A stretch of DNA of 38,046 nt from Actinomycetes bacterium (lineage in GTDB: Bacteria; Actinomycetota; Acidimicrobiia; Acidimicrobiales; JAJZJN01). The DNA lies in the NCBI GenBank assembly GCA_021851165.1, contig JAJZJN010000008.1, positions 1 to 38,046 of the forward strand, read 5' to 3'. Both the position numbers and the translations under genes were made by a program. Of this stretch, positions 31,760 to 38,046 are shown piece after piece. The notes under the pieces were generated by a model, which was given only the letters and a program-made list of their open reading frames with translations, searched no databases and was not told the DNA's origin. How positions within the stretch are numbered: position 1 is the stretch's first letter; every line of letters begins with the position of its first letter.

Positions 31760-33658
31760 TCAGGACGAGCCGAGGCGGTCGTGCTCGACCGCGAGGGCTT
31801 CGCTTACCACCGCAGCGATGCCAGGTCCGTCCAGGCCGAGCTCTTCGAGGATGCGATCTGGCTTTCCCTGGGCTATGTAGGAGCGTGGCACGCCGAGCAC
31901 CCTTACCGGCGGTACGGAGTGCACCAGCTCTGGAAGTCCTCTCATGGCGTCGACCAGGAATGTTCCCGCGCCGCCTACGCGTATGCCGTCCTCCACGGTG
32001 ACTACGAGTGAATGCTCGGCCGCATCCGCGAGCATCGCGGGATCGGGGGGAGATACTGCTCTGACGTCCCACACCGTGGCCTCTATGCCGTCTGCTGCCA
32101 GCTGGTCGGCCGCGTCCCGAGATGCTTTGAGCATCTTGCCGACTGCGAGGATGCAGACGCTTCCAGCGCCTCGCCGGACGAGGCGCGCCGACAAGCCTGC
32201 GCCAACCGCGCCATCGGCGGCATGAACCGCAGGGGTCTTCGGGAAACGGATCACAACAGGGCCGTTGATCTCCAGAGCCGTGTCGAGCATCACCTTCACC
32301 TCTTCGGCGGAGGAGGGTGCCAATACGGTCATTCCTGGTATGGACAGCGTCAGCGACAAGTCAAGGAGACCATGATGGCTCGGCCCGTCGTCACCGGTGA
32401 TGCCGGCGCGGTCCAGCACGAGCACCACCGGTAGGTGGTGCAGGCCTACGTCGAGGTTTGCCTGGTCGAACGCTCTGCAGAAGAATGTGGAGTAAACCGC
32501 GACCACGGGGTGGAGACCACCCATTGCCATGCCGGCAGCGGCTGTGACTGCGTGCTGCTCTGCGATGCCAACGTCGAAGAACCGCTCGGGGAAGCGCGCC
32601 TGGAAGGCGAGCAACCCCGTGGGTCCCGGCATGGCCGCTGTTATGGCGACGACCTCCGGCTTCTCTTCGGCAGCCGAGAGGAGGGCTCGTGTGAATGCGT
32701 CCGTGTAGGTCGCGGGCAGGACGGGATCGCTTACTTTGCCCGGTGGGAGCGGCCGCACCTTGACGTCGTGGAGGCGCTGTATATCATCCTCCTCGGCAGG
32801 AGCGTAGCCTCGCCCCTTCTGGGTGAGCACATGGAGCAGGATAGGGCCGTCCCACGCTGCGGCATGGGCGAGAGCCTGCTCTAGACCCGGTATGTCATGG
32901 CCGTCTACGGGTCCGACATAGCGGACGCCCAGCGTTTCGAAGAAGCGGTGAGGAGTCACTATCTCGCGCAGGGCGCTCGTGAGACCGTGGATGCTCGAAT
33001 AGGCGATGCCTCCGACGGCCGGCAGGTCACGCAGGCGATTGCGAAAGCGCTCGCGGACGTGAACATAGGAAGGATTCAACCTCAGGCTTGTGAGGCCTTC
33101 GGAGAGCTTGGAGATCGTCGGTGCGTAGGAGCGACCGTTGTCATTCAGCACTATGACAACCCTGCTGCCGGAGTGGCCGATGTTGTTCAGGGCCTCGTAG
33201 GCCATCCCGCCCGTCAGGGCCCCGTCCCCCACCACCGCTACCACCCGCCGGCCCTCCTCGCCTCTCAGGCGGATCGCGCTGGCTAGCCCGTGCGCATAGC
33301 TGAGGGCGGTCGACGCGTGGCTGTTCTCGATGAAATCGTGAGCGGATTCCCTTCTGGATGGGTAGCCTGACATGCCACCCTCCTGGCGAAGCGTGGCGAA
33401 GCCGGCACGCCTGCCTGTCACGAGCTTGTGCACGTAGGCTTGGTGGCCGGTGTCCCAGAGAATCGGGTCGCGCGGCGAGTCGAACACCCTGTGGAGCGCA
33501 AGGGTCAGCTCTACCACGCCCAGGTTGGAGCCCAGGTGACCGCCTGTGGCCGTTACCGACTCGACGATGAAGGCGCGGATCTCCTCCGAGAGCTCCCGGA
33601 GCTCGTCGTACGACAGCTCACGCAGGTCGGCGGGGGAGTTGATGTGGTCGAGGATCAT
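31760..33658 (-). CDS. dxs: 1-deoxy-D-xylulose-5-phosphate synthase
   Basis: 632 residues. The thiamine diphosphate site shows as GDGALTGGMAYEALNNIG; GHQAYVHKLVTGR near the N-terminus binds substrate; DVGIAEQHAVTAAAGMAMGG holds the cofactor-activating Glu; the transketolase C-domain ends the chain. It joins pyruvate and glyceraldehyde 3-phosphate to DXP, which feeds the MEP isoprenoid pathway and the thiazole ring of thiamine. Its ATG overlaps the thiE stop (ATGA). The last gene of the HhH-thiE-dxs operon. Confidence 0.95.
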   Translation of the reverse strand: MILDHINSPADLRELSYDELRELSEEIRAFIVESVTATGGHLGSNLGVVELTLALHRVFDSPRDPILWDTGHQAYVHKLVTGRRAGFATLRQEGGMSGYPSRRESAHDFIENSHASTALSYAHGLASAIRLRGEEGRRVVAVVGDGALTGGMAYEALNNIGHSGSRVVIVLNDNGRSYAPTISKLSEGLTSLRLNPSYVHVRERFRNRLRDLPAVGGIAYSSIHGLTSALREIVTPHRFFETLGVRYVGPVDGHDIPGLEQALAHAAAWDGPILLHVLTQKGRGYAPAEEDDIQRLHDVKVRPLPPGKVSDPVLPATYTDAFTRALLSAAEEKPEVVAITAAMPGPTGLLAFQARFPERFFDVGIAEQHAVTAAAGMAMGGLHPVVAVYSTFFCRAFDQANLDVGLHHLPVVLVLDRAGITGDDGPSHHGLLDLSLTLSIPGMTVLAPSSAEEVKVMLDTALEINGPVVIRFPKTPAVHAADGAVGAGLSARLVRRGAGSVCILAVGKMLKASRDAADQLAADGIEATVWDVRAVSPPDPAMLADAAEHSLVVTVEDGIRVGGAGTFLVDAMRGLPELVHSVPPVRVLGVPRSYIAQGKPDRILEELGLDGPGIAAVVSEALAVEHDRLGSS

Positions 33659-34353
33659 GGTCGTATGGTGCTTTCCGTTGTCACGCTAGCGCGGGTCGAT
33701 TCGATCGAGCGGTCGATCGCGGCTCGCAGCAGGCGGGCATCTCCTTCGGGATCGGCCGAGCCGGTAAGGTAGCGGACCACTACGAACCGGCGCGCGCCGG
33801 CTTCGACGAGTCCGCTGACTGTGGCGGGAGTGACGCCTCCTGTGACGAATACAGCTCGTCCTGCGCGACGTTCTGCAAGCGCAGCGTAGCCAGCCCCGGT
33901 CCCGGGACGGCCCGGCTTGGTTGGCGTGGGTACGACCGGACCTGCAGAGATGTAGTCGACCGGCTCACTCACGCTGGCGTCTAGCTCGTCGGGGGAATGG
34001 GTGGACAGCCCTACGAGCCTTGACGGACCGACGATACGGCGCGCAAGCGCTGCGGGAGCATCGTCCTGACCGACATGGACACCGTCAGCCTCAGCCTCCA
34101 GTGCCAGATCCGGTCGGTCGTTCAAGATGAGAGGCACGCCATGGAAGGCGCATGCCTTCCTGGCGACACGTGCACGGGCAATGATGTGCCGGGCGTCCAG
34201 CTCCTTGTCGCGTAGTTGCACGACGTCCACACCTCCGGCGATGCAGGCTTCCAGGAAGCGAGCAAGGTCGGGCCTGTCTGGCGTGCACAGGTAGAGGCGG
34301 CGGCCAGACAGCGGATCCATCCGGGGCGCTCCGGCAAGGTCTGGAGGACTCAC
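33655..34353 (-). CDS. thiE: Thiamine-phosphate synthase
   Basis: 232 residues from GTG 34353, which overlaps the stop of the upstream gene (GTGA). TIM-barrel marks are VDVVQLRDKELD, PLILNDRPDLALEAEADGVHVGQDD (cited by its ends), the pyrophosphate loop GPVVPTPTKPGRPGTG and FVTGGVTPATV. It couples HMP-pyrophosphate and thiazole phosphate to thiamine phosphate. Linkage to dxs makes sense: Dxs uses thiamine diphosphate and makes the DXP thiazole precursor. No TPP riboswitch is visible ahead of the operon. Confidence 0.92.
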   Translation of the reverse strand: MSPPDLAGAPRMDPLSGRRLYLCTPDRPDLARFLEACIAGGVDVVQLRDKELDARHIIARARVARKACAFHGVPLILNDRPDLALEAEADGVHVGQDDAPAALARRIVGPSRLVGLSTHSPDELDASVSEPVDYISAGPVVPTPTKPGRPGTGAGYAALAERRAGRAVFVTGGVTPATVSGLVEAGARRFVVVRYLTGSADPEGDARLLRAAIDRSIESTRASVTTESTIRP

Positions 34354-34976
34354 TGGCAGTGTTCAGCCGGCTTTGAGCTCGAAGAACGTGCGGCTTCCCG
34401 GGTCTGCTCCGGTTTGCCGGCAGCCTTCATCGCCTTCTTGAAGAGCCTTACGCGGTCCAATGAATCAGCGTCGACGATGTCGGCTATGGATTGGTGCGTG
34501 CCTGGCTTTCCGAAGGGTTCGGAGGCGTCCATCCAGCCGGCCGGGGTTACGCCGAGCTGCTTGCCGACGAAGGCGACGAAGATCCGGGCTTTCTGCTCAC
34601 CGAAACCTGGCAGAGCATTGACCCTGGCAAGCAGCTCGTGACCGCTGGGCGCGGTTCTCCACAGGTCCTCGGCATTGCCGTCGTAGGCCGTGAGCACGAC
34701 TTCACAAAGAGCCTGGACCCGTTGTGCCATCGAGGCAGGGAAGCGGTGCAGCGCAGGTCTCGCTGTGAAGGCCTCGGTTAGAGCGCCGGGGTCCATGTCT
34801 GCGATCAGCCTGGCAGTCAGGGGTTGTGTGAGGCGGCGTTGGAGCTCCAACGGGGCCGCGAAAGCTCGCTCAAGAGGAATCTGCTGGTCGAGAACCAGGC
34901 CTATGAGCAATGCAAGGGGGTTCTGTGACAGGAGCTGATCGGCGTCTGGGTCCTGGCTCAGGCACAGCTTGGGCAC
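34350..34976 (-). CDS. HhH-GPD-type base-excision repair protein
   Basis: 208 residues. The helix-hairpin-helix is visible as LPGFGEQKARIFVAFVGKQ, and the opening ALLIGLVLDQQIPLERAFAAP matches small HhH-GPD proteins of actinobacteria. The C-terminal third (residues about 150-190) has TPAGWMDASEPFG and a basic Lys-rich helix. No iron-sulfur cysteine cluster is seen. A DNA glycosylase role is expected from the family; the base specificity is unknown. It is the first gene of an overlapping operon with thiE and dxs. Confidence 0.82.
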   Translation of the reverse strand: MPKLCLSQDPDADQLLSQNPLALLIGLVLDQQIPLERAFAAPLELQRRLTQPLTARLIADMDPGALTEAFTARPALHRFPASMAQRVQALCEVVLTAYDGNAEDLWRTAPSGHELLARVNALPGFGEQKARIFVAFVGKQLGVTPAGWMDASEPFGKPGTHQSIADIVDADSLDRVRLFKKAMKAAGKPEQTREAARSSSSKPAEHCQ

Positions 34977-35073
34977 GAGTCATCCTACCTCGCGGTAACC
35001 AGGTGGTTGGCTTCAGCCTGCATCCAGTGTCTGTAACGACAACCCACTCCTGGAGCCGGTGGACGGTTCCAGT

Positions 35074-36735
35074 TCAACAGGTGCGGACCTGGCTGGCGGC
35101 TCGATCAGGTGGGCTCGTCGTATCACAGCCCGGGCACGAATAGGCATAGCTGATCTCCCTGGTGGCAACTACATAACGATGCATCCCGCCCGGTTCACGC
35201 CAGTGCAGCACAGGGCAGCCCTGCTGGTCGGCGATCCGGGCAAGCTCGTCCATGCCGGCAAGGTCTACGGGAGCAGTGATGCTCCTCATGGCAGAAGGTC
35301 TTGCCTCGACGAGGAGACGCCGGTAGCGAGCCTGGATCTGCTCAGCTTCGGGAGCGAAGGCGGTTCGCCGGAAGGCTACGGCCACTGCAATGGCACCGAG
35401 AATGCCCACGGCGAGCCCAGCCAGGCCCAATACCCGGGCGGTACGCACCCGGAGGTGGGCACCGAGTAGATCGAACGAGGCTGGCGTGGTTGTCGGTACT
35501 CCGACAGCTCCTGTGTGAATCGGGCTCAGATCGGCCGTTGCTGCTCCTCCCGGACCCTGTGCAAGGCTCAACTCGGTTGCGTCCATGGTGAAGGGAAGCC
35601 CGGGAGCGAATGAGGTCGATAGCCGTTGGCCTGCGATATGGCCCCTTATGGCGACGCGAGGAGAGATCGTGACTGTAGCCCCGGGTGCACCGGTAGCCGC
35701 TATGGCATTCCCTAGGGGAGCGAGCAGGGCCTTGACGGTGTCCAGGTTCAGCACTCCGCTGGCAGTGACTCTCGAGCCACGGAATCGAGAAGCTGGCGAC
35801 AGCGGGACGGTCCGTGACCATCCGTCAGGCTCGCTCACGACAGCCACAAGCGAGTCCGTGCCGGTCACGTCGACAGCGGACGGTGAGGCGATCCTGTAGG
35901 CGAAGCTGAAAGTGACGTTATGGACGAGCCCGTCATAGACAGGTTGCCCGGTTGTGACCTGGCCGTTGGCATAGATGGTCGTGGGTCCGACGGCGTGATA
36001 GGAGAACCGGCCCTGCTCGGTATAGCGCACGGGAATCACAAGTGGGCGAGTGGTAGCTGAGCCGAAGGCGGCTGCCGCTGTAGCTGCTCCTGCGAAGCCT
36101 ATGACTGCTATGAGTACCCCGACTGCCATTCCCCATGGCCCCAGGAGGCCGAGCGTCAGCGAGCCGTGCGGGTTGAACCGCGGGCATGGGCGACCCGGGG
36201 TTGACCGGGCCCCGATGGTTCCAGCACCGCCCGGTCGGGCGTGCTCTCCTGCCAACCGGGGCATCACCAGGACTCCCGAGCCGATAGCGACGACCAGACC
36301 TGTGACAGCCGCCGGATCATGCAACCAGGAAAGAAGCATACCAATGCCATGGACATGTAGCCAAAGATGTCCGACGATATCTGATGGCCGTGGATGGTAC
36401 GGATCCGCAAATGCATTATGGTCTCCCTTCATTATGAAGTATCCAGAGCGATAACCTATTATCCGGTGCAAGATAAGACCGAGTTTTGGATAACGATACA
36501 AGACAATCTGGCCTATATGGTATGGACCGCCTTGTCTTACTATTGCAAGATCTCCGGTATGGAATCGCGGAAGCATGCTAGTGCCACGCGTTATTACGTA
36601 ATATACGGATCCACCAGCTCCCGCTGGACCAAGTACATCCCACACAACCCCGAGCATGACGAGAGCAGCTGCGAGGGCGGCAGACCCTGGCCATGCCGGC
36701 CAGACGCCCTTTCCGAGCACCTTAGGTTGGCTCAC
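35074..36735 (-). CDS. ER-type signal peptidase I fused to a DUF5305-like region
   Basis: 553 residues from GTG 36735 with AGGAGG 5 bases before it. Residues 18-36 form a membrane helix. The peptidase domain has Ser53 (TRGTSMLPRF), His90 (LILHRIIG) and Asp105 (MKGDHN), the Ser-His-Asp set of SipW/archaeal-eukaryotic signal peptidases instead of Ser-Lys. A second hydrophobic segment is at about 132-155, a third at about 200-225 and a last at about 435-455. The region between about 230 and 430 is a beta-rich extracytoplasmic domain like DUF5305. The cytoplasmic tail has a Cys-rich end (CPGC). The peptidase part is distinctly AT-richer than the rest. The small secreted protein upstream is a likely substrate. 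Confidence 0.75.
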   Translation of the reverse strand: MSQPKVLGKGVWPAWPGSAALAAALVMLGVVWDVLGPAGAGGSVYYVITRGTSMLPRFHTGDLAIVRQGGPYHIGQIVLYRYPKLGLILHRIIGYRSGYFIMKGDHNAFADPYHPRPSDIVGHLWLHVHGIGMLLSWLHDPAAVTGLVVAIGSGVLVMPRLAGEHARPGGAGTIGARSTPGRPCPRFNPHGSLTLGLLGPWGMAVGVLIAVIGFAGAATAAAAFGSATTRPLVIPVRYTEQGRFSYHAVGPTTIYANGQVTTGQPVYDGLVHNVTFSFAYRIASPSAVDVTGTDSLVAVVSEPDGWSRTVPLSPASRFRGSRVTASGVLNLDTVKALLAPLGNAIAATGAPGATVTISPRVAIRGHIAGQRLSTSFAPGLPFTMDATELSLAQGPGGAATADLSPIHTGAVGVPTTTPASFDLLGAHLRVRTARVLGLAGLAVGILGAIAVAVAFRRTAFAPEAEQIQARYRRLLVEARPSAMRSITAPVDLAGMDELARIADQQGCPVLHWREPGGMHRYVVATREISYAYSCPGCDTTSPPDRAASQVRTC

Positions 36736-36794
36736 CTTGGCCTCCTGCTATGTGCAGCGCTCATGGCATCCTGGCTGGAGATCGAACGCGAGTG

Positions 36795-36857
36795 CTCGTA
36801 AAGCCCGGCTGGGGGCTCGAAACATCCGAGACCGGCCCCAGCCGGGCTTGCTACGAG
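36795..36857 (-). terminator. Large imperfect inverted repeat between substrate and peptidase genes
   Basis: 14-bp perfect arms (36801-36814 and 36836-36849, AAGCCCGGCTGGGG and its complement) are extended by CTCGTA/TACGAG with a two-base bulge. The loop of about 21 bases contains a small nested CTCG/CGAG stem. It begins 31 bases beyond the secreted-protein stop and ends before the peptidase ribosome site. It probably works as a terminator or attenuator that reduces read-through to the peptidase. Confidence 0.65.
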
Positions 36858-36887
36858 GAACGACGCGCCTGCCTTGTGGACGCGTTC

Positions 36888-37271
36888 CTACTGAGCTGCG
36901 TTGATCTCCAGGCTGTCCGTCCCGACGGTCGGTACACCGGGCCCTGGGGCGCTGCAGGTGACGGGGAACAGCGGGCCTGCTCCGACCGCCCCACAGGTCA
37001 ACCAGACGGCGTTGACGGGGGGAGGTGGGTCGAGCGCCGCGTCGACAGTTGTCGCCGGAGCGTTGAGATCGAATGTCACCGACTTGATCATGTGGCCATG
37101 GGGGCTCAGCGCGTAATGCACATTCGTCACGTTGTATCCGCTTACTGCAGCGGTACCGGCACCTGCATAGGATAGAGGAACGGTATTAGCTGCAGTGAAG
37201 GCATAAGCCCCCGCTCCGAGCATTCCAGTGATTACAAGCGTGCCAGCCAGCTTAGCTATGCGATGATGCAT
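36888..37271 (-). CDS. Small secreted protein with SipW-type signal peptide
   Basis: 127 residues; GAGAGGGGA precedes the ATG. The N-terminus (about 8-27, KLAGTLVITGMLGAGAYAFT) is a signal sequence ending in the G-A-Y-A-F-T-x-x-x-T pattern typical of TasA/camelysin-type substrates of SipW-like peptidases. The mature part is about 100 residues, with an NVTNVHYAL segment, a P-P-P-P stretch and two Cys (CGAVGAGPLFPVTC) that could pair. No known domain is recognised. It is followed by a strong inverted repeat and then the ER-type signal peptidase, so the two make a substrate/peptidase pair. A role as a surface fibre or matrix subunit is inference only. Confidence 0.6.
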   Translation of the reverse strand: MHHRIAKLAGTLVITGMLGAGAYAFTAANTVPLSYAGAGTAAVSGYNVTNVHYALSPHGHMIKSVTFDLNAPATTVDAALDPPPPVNAVWLTCGAVGAGPLFPVTCSAPGPGVPTVGTDSLEINAAQ

Positions 37272-37303
37272 AATATAGTCCCCTCTCAGTTATCGGATAT
37301 AGT

Positions 37304-37329
37304 CACAGGACCTGTGGCAATGATCCTGT
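37304..37329. promoter_or_regulatory. Inverted-repeat cluster upstream of the secreted protein
   Basis: CACAG-GAC-CTGTG (about 37304-37316) is followed by a further CCTGTG. It is in the AT-richer interval between the LuxR-type gene and the secreted protein, in the likely promoter zone of the latter. A regulator-binding site is possible. Confidence 0.3.
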
Positions 37330-37392
37330 GCTACTATCATCTTCAATAACTTCTTGGGATGCATCTATAACTCTATAGAAATACTGATACGG

Positions 37393-37941
37393 CTACGAAG
37401 AGCATGGTGGTATCAGGCCAGGGATCTCCAAGCTTTCCTGAAGGTGCGTGGCGAGCCAACCACTCTCATGGGCCATGGCGACTGCCTTATGTTGGCTACC
37501 AACGCCGAGCTTCACAAGAAGCGAGTGGATCTGCGAGCGGACGGTGCCGAGTGAGACGTATGAGGCGATTGCTATCTCCCGTGCAGAGCTACCGGCCGCC
37601 AGGGCGGCCAGTATGTCGCGCTCGCGGGGTGTCAGACGCTGGAATGGACCCAAGAGCCTGTTGCGGGTCATCTCGTGTAGGCGCAACTCTCCCAGCAGCT
37701 CGTCTTTGAGCGCCCTGCCGGGCGGGTTTCCCGAGACGCATCTCTCGATGGTATCGACCAGTGCAGCCAGAGCCACCCCCTTGCCGAGGATCGCGTCGGC
37801 CCCAGCCATGGCCGCTCGGGCGAGCTGCATTCGATCGACGACCCCCGTCAACACGATCACTGAGGATCCGTATTCCTTCAACGGCTCGACCAGATCGATG
37901 CCGCTAGGGTTGTGAACTGTTGATGCTCCTATCGTTGTCAA
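37393..37941 (-). pseudogene. LuxR/NarL-type response regulator, N-terminally truncated
   Basis: The C-terminal HTH is complete: LTPRERDILAALAAGSSAREIA (cited by its ends), then VSLGTVRSQIHSLLVKLGV. In front is only the second half of a receiver domain (PSGIDLVEPLKEYGSSVIVLTG, then AAMAGADAILGKG and LVDTIERCVSG). The first 55-60 residues with the acidic pocket and the phosphoacceptor Asp are missing; instead the frame begins with a few unrelated residues at TTG 37941, overlapping the stop of another gene fragment. This looks like a regulator cut by an insertion at about 37912-37940. A translated remnant could still bind DNA, without phosphorylation control. Confidence 0.6.
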
Positions 37942-38046
37942 GCAGCGAGGAGGCGCTTCGCCTTTGGGGCCTGTTCGGCGTGCTCATCGAGCCAGGCCAC
38001 GTAGCGCCGGGCGAGTGCCGTGTCGTGCTTGAGTCCGCGTTCGAGT
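37938..38046 (-). CDS. 3' end of an unidentified gene, possibly of a mobile element
   Basis: About 35 codons up to a TGA at 37940-37938; the 5' part lies beyond the window. The visible residues are charged and helical (LKHDTALARRYVAWLDEHAEQ, cited by its core, then APKAKRLLAA). I do not recognise the family. Because it ends exactly where the response-regulator gene loses its 5' part, a transposase or other mobile-element gene is the leading guess. Confidence 0.35.
   Translation of the reverse strand, partial: LERGLKHDTALARRYVAWLDEHAEQAPKAKRLLAA

Noticed and set aside
31781-33286. Several plus-strand ORFs of 70-150 codons opposite dxs
   Set aside because: All are antisense shadows of a clearly functional dxs; high GC keeps such frames open.
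33660-34980. TPP riboswitch for the thiE operon
   Set aside because: The region ahead of the operon (34977-35073) is short and lacks the conserved THI-box segments I would expect.
34995-35025. GGCTTCAGCC near 35010 as another IS200/IS605 end
   Set aside because: The stem is only the short GGCT/AGCC core, with no extended GC arms and no GGATGTCA-like flank.

Overview
The window is GC-rich DNA, apart from a few AT-richer islands, with frequent GTG and TTG starts. It looks like an actinobacterial chromosome, plausibly Acidimicrobiia or a relative. Supporting features are a B12-dependent ribonucleotide reductase tail, an Rpf-type muralytic protein, a DUF1844 gene beside infC, the infC-rpmI-rplT-trmH-pheST block joined to an arg cluster, and several starts that look leaderless. 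The class-level assignment is inference from gene content and order; only Actinomycetota is reasonably firm.

Layout. (1) Positions 1-1251: the 3' end of nrdJ, then an Xre/RES toxin-antitoxin pair on the minus strand. (2) 1559-9916: accessory and housekeeping genes: a KANL3-like hydrolase divergent from a TetR regulator, an OmpR-type two-component system divergent from a membrane-anchored phosphodiester glycosidase, a methyltransferase, an aldo/keto reductase, an enoyl-CoA hydratase and a GNAT acetyltransferase. (3) 10008-14707: a polytopic membrane alpha/beta-hydrolase, an Rpf-like protein, surE and an aldose epimerase. (4) 14770-21217: DUF1844 divergent from infC-rpmI-rplT-trmH/spoU-pheS-pheT, the translation block. 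(5) 21329-29274: a small DUF7674-like gene divergent from argC-argB-argD-argF-argR, then argG-argH. Most arg junctions overlap by 1-4 bases. argJ is absent between argC and argB. (6) 29280-34976: on the minus strand, a thiolase, an alpha/beta-hydrolase, and an overlapping HhH-GPD/thiE/dxs operon. (7) 35074-38046: an ER-type (Ser-His-Asp, SipW-like) signal peptidase fused to a DUF5305-like region, a small secreted protein with a SipW-type signal peptide as its likely substrate, a 5'-truncated LuxR-type response regulator, and the 3' end of an unidentified gene that may belong to a mobile element.

How the genes fit together. The arg cluster encodes arginine synthesis from N-acetylglutamate, except the ornithine-forming step, with its own repressor inside the operon and an ARG-box-like palindrome before argC. 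ThiE and Dxs are linked through thiamine diphosphate and DXP. The signal peptidase and its neighbour form a self-contained surface-protein export module.

The most unusual theme is a set of short perfect tandem repeats (minisatellites). They occur in the sensor kinase, the methyltransferase, DUF1844, argB and argG with periods of 15, 15, 15, 18 and 21 bp, all multiples of three. Between genes the periods are 10, 11 and 17 bp. The argB repeat inserts about 40 residues right after the N-terminal KYGGNA strand of acetylglutamate kinase. infC appears to start at AUC, with an out-of-frame ATG between its Shine-Dalgarno and the start. No tRNA, rRNA or CRISPR array was seen.
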